Of a stretch of 64,000 nt of DNA, positions 1 through 8,769 are shown piece by piece. The stretch covers positions 7,007,501-7,071,500 of the forward strand of contig NZ_CP029078.1 in the NCBI RefSeq assembly GCF_005222485.1, given 5' to 3'. Made by a program: the position numbers and the translations under genes. Position 1 is the stretch's first letter; each line of letters begins with the position of its first letter. This stretch comes from Streptomyces griseoviridis (GTDB lineage: Bacteria; Actinomycetota; Actinomycetes; Streptomycetales; Streptomycetaceae). Under the pieces are notes generated by a model. It saw nothing but the letters and a program-made list of their open reading frames with translations. It was not told the origin of the DNA and made no database searches.

Positions 1-1
1 C

Positions 2-1276
2 GTCGTCTCCCTCCCCGGTGACATCGCCTCCGAGGCAGCCCCCGACAAACCCGTGGAGACCGCCCTCGTCACCTCCCGGCCCACGGTCCGACCGGGCGAC
101 GCCGAGATCGACCAGCTCGTCGACCTCATCGACCGCGCCCGGCGGGTCACCCTGTTCTGCGGCAGCGGCACGGCCGGCGCGCACGCCGAGGTCATGGAGT
201 TCGCCGAGAAGATCAAGTCGCCGGTCGGGCACGCGCTGCGCGGCAAGGAGTGGATCCAGTACGACAACCCGTACGACGTCGGCATGAGCGGACTGCTCGG
301 GTACGGCGCCGCCTACGAAGCCACCCACGAGTGTGATCTGCTCATCCTGCTGGGCACCGACTTCCCGTACAACGCGTTCCTGCCCGACGACGTGAAGATC
401 GCCCAGGTCGACGTCCGCCCCGAACGCCTCGGCCGGCGCTCGAAGTTGGACCTCGCCGTCTGGGGCGATGTGCGCGAGACGCTGCGCTGTCTCACCCCGC
501 GTGTGAAGCCCAAGGAGAACCGGCGCTTCCTCGACAAGATGCTCAAGAAACACGCCGACGCGCTGGAGGGCGTCGTCAAGGCGTACACCAGGAAGGTCGA
601 GAAGCACGTCCCGATCCACCCCGAGTACGTGGCGTCCGTCCTCGACGAACTCGCCGCCGAGGACGCCGTGTTCACCGTCGACACCGGCATGTGCAACGTC
701 TGGGCGGCCCGCTACATCACGCCCAACGGCCGCCGCCGGGTGATCGGTTCGTTCTCCCACGGCTCGATGGCGAACGCGCTGCCGATGGCGATCGGCGCCC
801 AGTTCACCGACAGGGAGCGGCAGGTCGTCTCGATGTCGGGGGACGGCGGGTTCTCCATGCTGATGGGCGACTTCCTCACCCTGGTCCAGTACGACCTCCC
901 GGTGAAGGTCGTCCTCTTCAACAACTCCTCCCTCGGCATGGTCGAGTTGGAGATGCTGGTCGCGGGACTGCCCTCCTACGGCACCACCAACAAGAACCCG
1001 GACTTCTCCGCCGTCGCCCGCGCCTGCGGCGCCTACGGTGTGCGGGTGGAGAAGCCCAAGGATCTCCCGGGCGCGCTGAAGGCGGCGTTCAAGCACAAGG
1101 GCCCGGCCCTCGTCGACATCGTCACCGACCCCAACGCCCTGTCCATCCCTCCGAAGATCAGCAGCGACATGGTCACCGGGTTCGCCCTCTCCGCGTCGAA
1201 GATCGTCCTGGACGGCGGGGTCGGCCGGATGCTCCAGATGGCCCGCTCCAACATCCGCAACGTGCCCCGGCCCTGA
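2..1276 (+). CDS. poxB: Pyruvate dehydrogenase (quinone)-type ThDP enzyme, C-terminal part
   Basis: The 5' end lies outside the window; the reading frame is open from base 2. What remains is the end of the N-terminal ThDP domain (VVSLPGDIAS is typical of PoxB), the central domain, and the C-terminal ThDP-binding domain with the GDGGFSML...NN signature, in which Asp and Asn bind Mg-diphosphate. The tail after LVDIVTDPNAL matches the membrane/quinone-binding end of PoxB more than acetolactate synthase. PoxB decarboxylates pyruvate oxidatively to acetate and passes electrons to quinone at the membrane. It reads toward the convergent HTH gene 29 bases away, and no clear terminator is seen between them. 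The family is secure; the exact substrate is inferred. Confidence 0.85.
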   Translation, partial: VVSLPGDIASEAAPDKPVETALVTSRPTVRPGDAEIDQLVDLIDRARRVTLFCGSGTAGAHAEVMEFAEKIKSPVGHALRGKEWIQYDNPYDVGMSGLLGYGAAYEATHECDLLILLGTDFPYNAFLPDDVKIAQVDVRPERLGRRSKLDLAVWGDVRETLRCLTPRVKPKENRRFLDKMLKKHADALEGVVKAYTRKVEKHVPIHPEYVASVLDELAAEDAVFTVDTGMCNVWAARYITPNGRRRVIGSFSHGSMANALPMAIGAQFTDRERQVVSMSGDGGFSMLMGDFLTLVQYDLPVKVVLFNNSSLGMVELEMLVAGLPSYGTTNKNPDFSAVARACGAYGVRVEKPKDLPGALKAAFKHKGPALVDIVTDPNALSIPPKISSDMVTGFALSASKIVLDGGVGRMLQMARSNIRNVPRP

Positions 1277-1305
1277 CCCTCCGCTGCCCCTCCCGACTCC
1301 TCCGC

Positions 1306-2790
1306 TCAGCCGTCGTACGGCATCCACTGCCGCTGGGAGCCGCTCGACCCGTACCAGTAGCGGGGCAGGCCCTTGATGCTGGTGGTGTGGAAGGGGCGGC
1401 CGTGGTCGTCGACGCGGGTGGTGCCGGTGCGGCCCTGCGAGGACCAGTCCAGCTCCAGGTACCAGGTCGCGTCGTACCGTTCGGTCTCCGCCGTCACCAG
1501 CAGCACCTCAGGGTCGGAGGCGGAGACCCGGTAGGGGAAGCGGACGGCGGGGATCGGGTGCTCGCCGTCCGCGCCCGCGACCGAGCGGGCGATCGGGCGG
1601 TCGACGTCCAGGTTCACCGCGAAGGCGCGCGGCGTCAGCGAACCGCCGCAGCCCTGGTCCATCGCGTAGGCGTTGCCCCCGAGCGGCGCCCCCCGCCCGG
1701 CCACCCGGACCCGAAGTGCCTCCAGGACCACGGCCGTCGACGACTTCCCCTGCACCGAGATCCTGACCATCGTCTGGTGCCCGTGCACGGCGCCCTGCGT
1801 CGCCGCCCAGCCGGCCGCGTCCTGCTGCACCGGGGGCGGCGGGACCTGCCGTGGCTCCTTGGCGATGACGTAGTCGTGGCCGCAGCCCTGCTGCCAGACC
1901 TGCGAGTCGGCCGTCCAGGTGAGCGGCGTGCCCGCGGGGTTCGCGCCGCCGTCGGGAGCCTTCCCGTCGCGCTCCCGCCGCTTTTCTGCGGCGGGGGAGA
2001 GGGACCGCGAGGAGGGCGCCGGGGTCGGCGAGGCCGCCGACGCCGACCCTGATGTCGGGGACGGCGTCGAGGTCGGGGAGGACGACGCCGTCGGGGAAGC
2101 GGAACCGCCGGACGGCGACCCGGTGGAGCCGGGCGCGGCACCCGCCGTCGTCCCGGTCCTGGGGTGGTCCGAGGGCCGGGGCGCCAGACTGCCGAGCGTC
2201 ACCAGCAGCACGGTGGCGGCGGCGGCCCCGACCAGCATCCTGCGGCGACGGAACCAGGCGGCGGGGCTGGTGGCGGGTGTGCCGGCGGGGGTGCTGGCGG
2301 GGGTGGCGGCGGGAGCGGCGAAAGCGGCCGGGGACACCGGAGAGTCGGGAGTGGCGGGGGAGTCGGCAGGGGCTGAGGAGACGGGAGGGGCTGAGGAGAC
2401 AGGGAGGTCGAGGGAGACGGGAGGGGCTGAGGAGATGGAGGGGTCGGGGGAGACGGGAGGGTCTGAGGAGGGGGAAGGGTCGGAAGGGACCGGGGAGACC
2501 GCGGTGGCCTCGGAGGCCGGTTCCGGTGGCTTCGGGCGTTGTCTGGCCGCCACCGCCAGCAGCCACACCCGGTGCAGCTCGTGCCGTTCCGCCGCCGTCG
2601 CCTCGCAGAACGCCGCAGGCCGTTCCACCGGCGCGAACTCCTGCGGTACCGCCTCGCCCGCGCAGTAGCGGTGCAGGGTCGAGGTGTTCATGGCGAGGCG
2701 TCTGGCCAGCGAACCGTAGCTGCGGCCCGTGCGCGCCTTGAGCAGCCGCAGCAGCGCCGCGAACTCCTCGACGTCGTCCTGACTCGTCAC
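1306..2790 (-). CDS. Membrane-anchored helix-turn-helix (XRE-like) protein
   Basis: 494 aa. Residues 8-50 form an XRE-like HTH (ARTGRSYGSLARRL...STLHRYC), followed by a conserved alpha-helical segment rich in AERHELHRVW. Residues 90-180 are a Pro/Ser/Thr linker with repeated SSAPPVS-like units. Residues 185-203 form one transmembrane helix after an RRRR stop-transfer cluster, so the HTH should be cytoplasmic and the roughly 290-residue C-terminal part extracellular. A second low-complexity linker follows the helix; the last 200 residues are a Trp/Cys-containing globular domain I do not recognise. The start is a GTG with a G-rich stretch upstream. This layout is common in Streptomyces and suggests signal sensing coupled to DNA binding, but the ligand and targets are unknown. 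Confidence 0.75.
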   Translation of the reverse strand: MTSQDDVEEFAALLRLLKARTGRSYGSLARRLAMNTSTLHRYCAGEAVPQEFAPVERPAAFCEATAAERHELHRVWLLAVAARQRPKPPEPASEATAVSPVPSDPSPSSDPPVSPDPSISSAPPVSLDLPVSSAPPVSSAPADSPATPDSPVSPAAFAAPAATPASTPAGTPATSPAAWFRRRRMLVGAAAATVLLVTLGSLAPRPSDHPRTGTTAGAAPGSTGSPSGGSASPTASSSPTSTPSPTSGSASAASPTPAPSSRSLSPAAEKRRERDGKAPDGGANPAGTPLTWTADSQVWQQGCGHDYVIAKEPRQVPPPPVQQDAAGWAATQGAVHGHQTMVRISVQGKSSTAVVLEALRVRVAGRGAPLGGNAYAMDQGCGGSLTPRAFAVNLDVDRPIARSVAGADGEHPIPAVRFPYRVSASDPEVLLVTAETERYDATWYLELDWSSQGRTGTTRVDDHGRPFHTTSIKGLPRYWYGSSGSQRQWMPYDG

Positions 2791-3073
2791 CGTACCCCCG
2801 TAGTGTCGCGTTCCGGCATCCCAGGGTGCCCATGTACCTGCACGTCAGAGGGGCTGGGATGGTTCCAGCCCGACGGAGGGGGCGCCGGCTGTTGCGGGCG
2901 GCCCGCGGTACGGCTGATGCTTCTGGTGCCGCACCGAACCGGCCGGCCGACCAACCGGCGGTGGCGCGGCCCACGGCATCCGGCTCCCTCGCGCCCGTCG
3001 ACGTCCGACGGCGCGGGAGTTCGACTCGTCGCTCTCATCCACTCGCTCACGTACGCATCCACGGGGGACCTCC

Positions 3074-3688
3074 ATGCCCAACCGCACCAGGACAGGCGCG
3101 CTCTTCCTGCTCGCCGCCACCGGCCTCGGCGCCGTCTGCGCCGGGCCGGCCGGCGCCGTCGGCCGGACTCCCGGGTTCCTCGCCGCCCGGGACCTCCCGC
3201 CGCACCCGTCGTCCGTCTGGACGGCCGGCCGCGTCCTGCCCGGCGTCGCGGAGGCGACCGGGCACGACACCTGCCTGAAGGACGCCCTCGCGGGCCGGGA
3301 CGACACCTGGCACCGGGACTTCCGCACCGACCTCGACGCCGGCGCCCGGCAGACCAGCGTCGTGCTGCCCGACAGCGGCTCGGCCGAGGCCCTCGCCGAC
3401 CGGATCGCCCGGGAGATCCGGTCCTGCCCGGCCAGGATCGAGCGGCACCGGCCGGACATCAAGGCGGCGCTCAAGGACTACGGCAGGGTCGACGTCGAGG
3501 ACGGCGCGCATCTCTACGGCCTCCACACCGACACCGCCTGGGGCGCCCAGGACATCCGGCTGCTGTCCGTCGGACGGGACGGACGCACCGTCACCGTCGT
3601 CGACTGGACGCAGCTCGGCGGCTTCCCGGACGCGCCCGTGGGGGCCTTCCGGACGACGACGATGACCGCCGTCGGCAAGCTGCGCTGA
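3074..3688 (+). CDS. Secreted protein, sensor-domain-like
   Basis: 204 aa. The N-terminus is a signal peptide (basic start MPNRTRTG, hydrophobic core, cleavage near AGPAGA at about residue 27). The mature part is soluble, with two Cys (in HDTCLKDAL and IRSCPARIE) that could form a disulfide. It resembles the PknH-like extracellular sensor folds seen in actinobacterial lipoproteins, but I cannot name a family firmly. The ATG has a GGGGGA ribosome site. It is followed by a strong hairpin and a second secreted protein in the same orientation. Function unknown. Confidence 0.65.
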   Translation: MPNRTRTGALFLLAATGLGAVCAGPAGAVGRTPGFLAARDLPPHPSSVWTAGRVLPGVAEATGHDTCLKDALAGRDDTWHRDFRTDLDAGARQTSVVLPDSGSAEALADRIAREIRSCPARIERHRPDIKAALKDYGRVDVEDGAHLYGLHTDTAWGAQDIRLLSVGRDGRTVTVVDWTQLGGFPDAPVGAFRTTTMTAVGKLR

Positions 3689-3701
3689 CCCGCACCCACC
3701 A

Positions 3702-3740
3702 GGGGCCGCCCTCCCGCACGGCAGTCGGGCGGGCGGCCCC
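3702..3740 (+). terminator. Hairpin terminator after the first secreted protein
   Basis: A 15-bp stem with one mismatch (3702-3716 pairs with 3726-3740, GGGGCCGCCC arms) encloses a 9-base loop and starts 13 bases after the stop codon. There is no U tract, as usual for Streptomyces. Confidence 0.6.
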
Positions 3741-3826
3741 GCCTTCGCACGCCTCCGCCTGACCACCCCCACCCAGACCCACGCACATACGCACACAGAC
3801 ACCCACACGGATCCAGGGGAACAATC

Positions 3827-4285
3827 ATGAACGGCAAGCACCGCACCGCCCGTCGCACCGTCCTCGCCTGCGCGCTCGCCCTCGGGCTCGGCCTCGGCGT
3901 GGTGGCCGAGGCGTCCGCCGGAGCGCCGCGCAGCGTCAGCGGCGCGTCGTCCGACAACCTCACCCGGATAGCCGACTTCTACGGCACCTACATAGACGCC
4001 GTCACCGACGAGAACAGCGGCGGCCTGCCGGACGGGCTGCGCGCCCACTACCTCAGCACCGCCTTCCAGAAGCGGCTGGCCGCGTGGGAGAGCCGGGAGC
4101 ACGCCAACGGGGTGCTGCGCGCGCAGGACGTCCCCGCCGCCTGGAAGGTGACCGAGCGGGGGACCAACGCGGCCGGCACCACCGAAGCCGTCGTCACGCT
4201 GACCTGGGGCGGCGGCGTCACCACCGAGGTGGTCGTCGACATGAACCGGGATCACCGGATCTTCCGTATCGGGGACACCGTCTGA
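3827..4285 (+). CDS. Small secreted protein, unknown function
   Basis: 152 aa. It has a clear signal peptide: twin Arg pairs in TARRTVLACALALGLGLG, then cleavage near EASAGA (about residue 30). The mature domain begins with a helical stretch (NLTRIADFYGTYIDAVTDE) and ends in beta-rich sequence (AVVTLTWGGGVTTEVVVDM), reminiscent of the small NTF2-like or DUF3828-like secreted proteins of actinobacteria, but this is only a resemblance. The start ATG has an AGGGGAA ribosome site. It may be co-regulated with the secreted gene upstream, although a hairpin lies between them. Confidence 0.65.
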   Translation: MNGKHRTARRTVLACALALGLGLGVVAEASAGAPRSVSGASSDNLTRIADFYGTYIDAVTDENSGGLPDGLRAHYLSTAFQKRLAAWESREHANGVLRAQDVPAAWKVTERGTNAAGTTEAVVTLTWGGGVTTEVVVDMNRDHRIFRIGDTV

Positions 4286-4293
4286 CGGACGAC

Positions 4294-4327
4294 GAGAGGG
4301 GCGCGACCCGTAGGTCGCGCCCCTCTC
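4294..4327. terminator. Bidirectional hairpin terminator between convergent genes
   Basis: A perfect 15-bp stem (4294-4308 with 4313-4327; arm GAGAGGGGCGCGACC) closes on a CGTA loop. It starts 8 bases after the stop of the secreted-protein gene and ends 23 bases before the stop of the opposing gene, so it can serve both. Confidence 0.85.
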
Positions 4328-4350
4328 ATGTCATGCCCTCCCCGTCCGGG

Positions 4351-5376
4351 CTAGCCGAACTGCTGCTCGAGATCCTTGAGCTTGCGCTCCAGGGAGTCGA
4401 GTCGCGGCAGAGCCATTGTGTCGTCCTCCGCGGTGAGGTCGACGGTCATGTCCGAACCGCCTTTGCGTACCGGCTGGAGCGACGGCCGGGAACGGACCGG
4501 GAGAGCTTCCGCAGCGGGTATCGCGGGCTCCGTTCCGGTCGCCGGAGCGGGCTCCAGTGCCTCCATCTGCCGGCCGCGGCCGATGAAGCCGCGGTGGCCC
4601 CGGCTGATCGCCTTGAGCTGGGCGCGGTCCATGCGCTCCTTGTCGCGGCGGCGCAGTCGGGTCTGCTCCTTCTCGCGCTGGTCCTCGCGGACCTCGTCGA
4701 CCGCCTCGTCCAGGCTGCGCACGTTCTCCAGCAGCATGAGCGACCACGCCTTGTAGGTCTCGCGGGGCGCCCGCAGCCACCGGACTATGCGGATCTGGGG
4801 CAGCGGACGGGGCACCAGGCCCTGCTCGCGGAGCGCGGCGCGACGGGTCTGCTTCAGCGCGCGGTCGAACAGCACCGCGGCCGAGAGGGACATGCCCGCG
4901 AAGAAGTGCGGGGCGCCGTCGTGACCGAGACCCCTGGGCGCGTGCACCCAGTTGAACCAGGCGGCGGCACCCGCGAACGTCCACACCAGTATCCGGGAGC
5001 CGAGGGCCGCGTCACCGTGGCTGGCCTCGCGCACGGCGAGGACGGAGCAGAACATCGCCGCGCCGTCCAGGCCGAACGGCACCAGGTACTGCCAGCCGTC
5101 GGACAGGCCCAGGTTCTGCTCACCGAAGCCGACGAGCCCCTTGAAGGAGAGCGCGGCGGCGACGGCCGCACAGCAGAACAGAAGGACGTAGGAGGCCCAG
5201 CCGTATATGGCCTCCTTGCGCCTGCGGCGCTCCTCGCTCCGCTCCCAGGAATCCTCGGTCTTCGCGTGCTCCCCGGACCGCTTGCTGCGTGCCAGCACCG
5301 CAACCGCCGCCAGCATGCCCAGGAGCAGTACGGCGCCCGGAAGCAGCCAATTCAGCGATATGTCGGTCAGTCTCAT
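4351..5376 (-). CDS. DUF2637-type membrane protein (SpdB-like)
   Basis: 341 aa. The start at the MRLTDISLNW methionine is chosen because AAGGGA lies just upstream. One N-terminal helix (about 10-28) is followed by a charged segment and then four more helices (about 58-80, 90-112, 122-140 and 150-168) with the GWQYLVPFGLDGAAMF and FNWVHA patterns of DUF2637 proteins. The C-terminal 170 residues are cytoplasmic, highly charged and probably coiled coil (REDQREKEQTRLRRRDKERM), ending in a Leu-rich helix. DUF2637/SpdB proteins are known from Streptomyces plasmid spread loci and chromosomal relics. No transfer, replication or integrase gene is nearby, so this looks like the chromosomal form with unknown function. 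Confidence 0.7.
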   Translation of the reverse strand: MRLTDISLNWLLPGAVLLLGMLAAVAVLARSKRSGEHAKTEDSWERSEERRRRKEAIYGWASYVLLFCCAAVAAALSFKGLVGFGEQNLGLSDGWQYLVPFGLDGAAMFCSVLAVREASHGDAALGSRILVWTFAGAAAWFNWVHAPRGLGHDGAPHFFAGMSLSAAVLFDRALKQTRRAALREQGLVPRPLPQIRIVRWLRAPRETYKAWSLMLLENVRSLDEAVDEVREDQREKEQTRLRRRDKERMDRAQLKAISRGHRGFIGRGRQMEALEPAPATGTEPAIPAAEALPVRSRPSLQPVRKGGSDMTVDLTAEDDTMALPRLDSLERKLKDLEQQFG

Positions 5377-5701
5377 CTGGGGTCCCTTGCATTGGGATAG
5401 GGCGTAACGCCCGCCATAGTGGCCCAATTCCACCGGCCCTCAGGGGGTTTCGGGGCAAGAGGCCGCCAAGGAAGTGCAAGGGGATGCCCTGGGCGGCGTT
5501 CTGCTCGAACTGCCGCTTGAGGGGCGGGAGTTGAGTTCGAATAAGACTACCCGTACGGGTGGTTCAACGGAAAGTTCCCGCGTCAGGTGAGGAAGTTGTG
5601 AAGTACCTGTAATCAAAGCGACGCGAGGAAGTTGCCGTAGCCGATGTCTTGTTCGCGTCGATCTTACGGGACGCCGGGGGGTGCTCCGTCCTGAGGGTGC
5701 C
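5377..5701. promoter_or_regulatory. Gene-free spacer with palindrome ACCCGTACGGGT
   Basis: This 325-base gap upstream of the DUF2637 gene is less GC-rich than its surroundings. A perfect 12-bp palindrome, ACCCGTACGGGT, sits at 5549-5560, next to AT-rich stretches (GAATAAGACTA and GTAATCAAAG) that could hold a promoter. The palindrome is a candidate operator, but no regulator can be assigned. Confidence 0.35.
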
Positions 5702-6550
5702 TCAAGCTGCCGCGTGCGCAGTGAGTTTGGCGATCCGGTCGGCGTCGCAGGTGCGCGGGCACGTCACGCAGGTGTCCTCGGGGCGCAGTGTGTAGAACAG
5801 GCAGCAGCTCGCCCGGTCCCGGGTCGGCAGCCGCCGCCCCGTCGGCGTGGCCAGCTCGCGGAACGCCGCCGAGCCGACGAACGGGAGCGTCGCGCCCGGC
5901 AGCAGCCGCTTCAGCTCGGCCGTCGCCCGCGCCTCCTCGCCGAGCAGCCCGGCCACGTACCAGAGGCCCTCCACGACCTCGTCCGTCGCCATGCCCCACA
6001 GCGCGCGGCCCCGGCGGCGCATCCTCGGGCCGAACGCCGCGAGCACCGGCTCCAGATGCTCGGCCACCGCCGCCCGCACCTCGGCGTCGAGCGCCTCCTC
6101 GTCGGCCACCACCCGCGCCTCAGGGCGGCCGGCCGCCGGGTCGTCCGGGAGGCACGCGAAGCCCGCCGCGCGCACCGCGAGCCGGCCCATCGCCAGCTCC
6201 GGGACCGTGCGGTCGTAGGACACCTGGGTCACCGGGTAGCGCGGCACCCGGCGCAGCAGGAACCACGGGACGGTGATCAGCAGGCAGACCGGCCACGCGT
6301 ACCGGTGCAGGCCGAAGCTCGCGGTCACGTCCGGGCGGGCCCGCGTGCCGTGATCCCGCCGTATCTGCGCGTCGTCCCAGTCGAGGAACGTGTCCATCGC
6401 CTGACCCGGCCGGGTCAGGGAGGCGCCGGTGATCCAGCCCCCGCCGTCCGGCTGGGCGGCGCCCGGGGGCAGCTCCTGTATGCGCAGCGAGGGCAGCGCG
6501 GTGGCGAGACGGTCGTACGCGTCCGTGAGCGCCGAGGGGGGCACGGGCAT
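5702..6550 (-). CDS. FhuF-like (2Fe-2S) ferric-siderophore reductase
   Basis: 282 aa. The C-terminal Cys pattern is CC-x10-C-x2-C (CCLFYTLRPEDTCVTC), the signature that binds the [2Fe-2S] cluster in FhuF-type ferric iron reductases. These act in the cytoplasm to release iron from imported hydroxamate siderophores. The N-terminal region lacks a signal peptide and membrane helices. The methionine of MPVPPSALTDAYDRL is preferred, because an upstream start would place the iron box inside the coding region. The gene stands alone; no siderophore transporter is adjacent. Regulation by iron is directly suggested by the DtxR-type box 38 bases upstream of the start. Confidence 0.8.
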   Translation of the reverse strand: MPVPPSALTDAYDRLATALPSLRIQELPPGAAQPDGGGWITGASLTRPGQAMDTFLDWDDAQIRRDHGTRARPDVTASFGLHRYAWPVCLLITVPWFLLRRVPRYPVTQVSYDRTVPELAMGRLAVRAAGFACLPDDPAAGRPEARVVADEEALDAEVRAAVAEHLEPVLAAFGPRMRRRGRALWGMATDEVVEGLWYVAGLLGEEARATAELKRLLPGATLPFVGSAAFRELATPTGRRLPTRDRASCCLFYTLRPEDTCVTCPRTCDADRIAKLTAHAAA

Positions 6551-6587
6551 GCGGGGGCCACCGTTCCACGAGGTGAGGCGTGAATCT

Positions 6588-6606
6588 GTAGGTAAGCCTA
6601 GCCTTA
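6588..6606 (-). promoter_or_regulatory. DtxR/IdeR/DmdR1-type iron box
   Basis: The 19-bp sequence GTAGGTAAGCCTAGCCTTA matches the consensus TTAGGTTAGCCTAACCTAA at 15 positions and is an imperfect palindrome (GGTAAG/CTTACC arms). Its position, 38-56 bases upstream of the FhuF-like start, fits iron-dependent repression. Confidence 0.8.
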
Positions 6607-6715
6607 CCCATTCTGGGTGGGATTTGAACTGGTGGCCGATGGGCCTAGGGTGCTTGACGGGTGAGGGCAACCCGTCGTAATGACCTCAAGTACCGACACG
6701 TCCGGAGGAGGGCCC

Positions 6716-7519
6716 GTGGAGCAGCGTGCTGAGCGTGCGCAGAGGGTCGCCGGGGTGGTTCGGGTACCGGCGCAGCCGGGGGCCGCGGACGGGGGGCGGG
6801 GGGAGCGGGGCTCGCGGGAGCGGGGTGAGCGGGGCTCCCGGGAGTCGGGTGAGCCGGGTGAGCGTAGTGAGCACTCGTACTGCGCGCCCGTCGCGCCTCG
6901 GGCCCGGTCCGTCGTGCGGCGGTCCTCCGTGCGGGGGCAGATACTCGACGCCCTGCGGGCCGCCCTCGCGGGAGGTGAGCTGACGCCGGGCGACGTGTAC
7001 TCGGCGCCCGCCCTCGGGGAGCGGTTCGGGGTCTCCGCCACGCCGGTGCGGGAAGCCATGCAGCAGCTCGCGCTCGAAGGCGCCGTCGAGGTGGTGCCCA
7101 ACCGCGGGTTCCGGGTCGTCGCGCGCGGGGTGCGGGAGCTGTCGGAACTGGCGGAGGTGCGGGCGCTCATCGAGGTGCCCGTGGTGCTCGGCCTCGCCCG
7201 CGCGGTGGCCGTCGAGCGGTGGGCCGAGCTGCGGCCGCTCGCCGAGGCCGGTGTCCGGGCCGCGTCGTCGGGGTGCCGGGTCGCCTACGGAGAAGCCGAC
7301 CGGGCGTTCCACCGAGCGGTGCTCGGGCTCTCCGGGAACCGTCAGCTCGTCCAGATCGCCGACGACCTCCAGCGGCGGGTGCAGGTGCCTGTCGGCGACG
7401 GGCGGCTCGACCTGGTCAGCGACGCGGCCGAGCACCAGGCGCTGCTGGACGCGCTGATCGCGCGGGACGACGTGCTGGTGCGGGTGCTGGTGGAGTCGCA
7501 CTTCGGCGGGGTGCGGTGA
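6716..7519 (+). CDS. GntR/FCD-family transcriptional regulator
   Basis: 267 aa. The GTG at 6716 is preferred over an upstream ATG at 6680 because GGAGGAG lies at proper spacing. The first 60 residues are low-complexity and charged, built from repeated GERGSRE-like units. The winged helix follows (RGQILDALRAALAGGELTPG...LGERFGVSATPVREAMQQL), then an FCD-type helical effector domain with conserved acidic and His residues (DRAFHRAVLGLSGN, EHQALLDALIARD). FCD regulators usually respond to small organic acids. No obvious target operon is adjacent; the start of the divergent FhuF-like gene is 165 bases upstream. Confidence 0.8.
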   Translation: MEQRAERAQRVAGVVRVPAQPGAADGGRGERGSRERGERGSRESGEPGERSEHSYCAPVAPRARSVVRRSSVRGQILDALRAALAGGELTPGDVYSAPALGERFGVSATPVREAMQQLALEGAVEVVPNRGFRVVARGVRELSELAEVRALIEVPVVLGLARAVAVERWAELRPLAEAGVRAASSGCRVAYGEADRAFHRAVLGLSGNRQLVQIADDLQRRVQVPVGDGRLDLVSDAAEHQALLDALIARDDVLVRVLVESHFGGVR

Positions 7520-7889
7520 CGGGGGTTCGCTCGGTGGGGGTGGGGCGGGGGCGGGCGGCTCGGCGTAGCGCGGGGGGTCTGGTGCGGCGGGTCTGGTGCG
7601 GGGATCTCGTGCGGCGGGTCTCGTGCGGGGGTTCGGGTGTGGCGGGCTGTGGTTCGGTGGGTCCGGTGCGGCTGCGTGGCCCGGTCGCTCTGTGGTTCGT
7701 GGGTCGGGGCCGCGTGGGTGCGGCGAATCCGCCGCTTCTCGGGCCCTTGGGTCTCTCGTCCTGTTCTACTCGGGTGGTAACCGGCTAGGCGGCGGATTTC
7801 GCCGCACCCCCGCCGCCCACTTCCGTCGTCTCGCGGCCTCCCCCCGGCGGGGGACCTGGCCTGGGCCGGCCGCTTCCGGCGTTGCGCGG
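7520..7889. repeat. Gene-free gap with 27-bp G-rich repeats
   Basis: This 370-base gap lies between convergent genes. Two imperfect 27-bp copies (7581-7607 and 7608-7634) each contain GTGCGGCGGGTCT followed by GTGCGGGG; weaker TGCGG-rich copies continue to about 7680. No coding sequence with Streptomyces codon bias is seen, and no convincing terminator stem. Confidence 0.5.
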
Positions 7890-8660
7890 CTACGCCGGGG
7901 TGGGTGGGGTCAGTTGGCGGGCCAGCCAGGTGGGGACTCCGCCCAGGAGGCGGAAGAGGCGGCGGGCCTCCTCGCGCAGGCGGGACGCCTCCGGTTCCGA
8001 CTCCGCGTCCGCCAGTGACGCCAGTGCCGGTGCCGTGCCCACCAGGTAGCCCAACTCCTCGCGGATCCTGAGGGATTCGGCGAAGCCGTGCCGTGCCTCC
8101 GCCAACTCGCCCTCCCGCAGGGACAGTCCGGCCAGGTGGCGCCAGGTGAAGGAGAGGAGGAGCGGGTCGGGGTTGGCCGTGGCGCCCGCGTGGGCCCTGC
8201 GGTAGGCGGCGCGGGCCGCCTGCGGTGAGGACGTCAGGTTCTCCGCCAGCAGGCCCCTGCGGAAGTCCAGGAGGGCGCGGGCGGGGGCGCCCGGCGGAAT
8301 CAGGGCCGCCGCCCTGCCCAGGGCCGCCCTCGCCTCGTCGGCCCGGTCGCGGACGCCGTGCAGCGTTGCCGCGTAGGCGAGTTGGCCGCGTTCGCAGGCC
8401 GCCGCGCCCCGCTCGTCGTCGGCGTGGGCCTGCGCCTCGGCCGTGCGCAGGGCGTCCTCCGCGTCCTGCCAGCCCTGTTCCGTGTACAGGCAGCGCTCCA
8501 CCAGGAGCGACGCCCGTTGGAGCGATCCCGCCGGGGTGTCCGCCGGGAGCAGGGCCGCCGCGTCCGCCCAGCAGGCGCGGGAGCGCAGCCGCCATACCGC
8601 GGTCTGGAGCGGATCGTCGCCTTCGGTCGTTCCGGCACCAGACATGGCGGTGTGCGCCAC
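7890..8660 (-). CDS. Helical-repeat (TPR-like) protein
   Basis: 256 aa. The GTG at 8660 is chosen because GGGGAGG lies 5 bases before it. The protein is almost wholly alpha-helical with Ala-rich repeated units (for example QTAVWRLRSRACWADAAALL and AARAAYRRAHAGATAN) in TPR-like spacing, and no membrane or enzyme motif. Such proteins usually act as scaffolds or are parts of signal-sensing regulators. No partner is evident; the PucR-type gene upstream (read in the same direction) ends 109 bases away. Confidence 0.6.
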   Translation of the reverse strand: MAHTAMSGAGTTEGDDPLQTAVWRLRSRACWADAAALLPADTPAGSLQRASLLVERCLYTEQGWQDAEDALRTAEAQAHADDERGAAACERGQLAYAATLHGVRDRADEARAALGRAAALIPPGAPARALLDFRRGLLAENLTSSPQAARAAYRRAHAGATANPDPLLLSFTWRHLAGLSLREGELAEARHGFAESLRIREELGYLVGTAPALASLADAESEPEASRLREEARRLFRLLGGVPTWLARQLTPPTPA

Positions 8661-8769
8661 GTTGCCCTCCCCTAGCGCGCCATCGAGCCTGTTGAGTGGT
8701 GGCGGCATCTCAGCATGGATCGCGGGTGGGGCCAAGAGGGTGGGTGAAAGATTTCACAAAGTCGTGTGA

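Noticed and set aside
691..2052. 453-aa plus-strand open frame
   Set aside because: It overlaps poxB in another frame and the HTH gene in antisense; composition is Arg/Gly/Pro-rich with no family pattern.
4351..5376. DUF2637 protein as evidence for an integrated plasmid
   Set aside because: No replication, integrase, transfer or tRNA/attachment site is visible nearby, so an integrative element is not supported.
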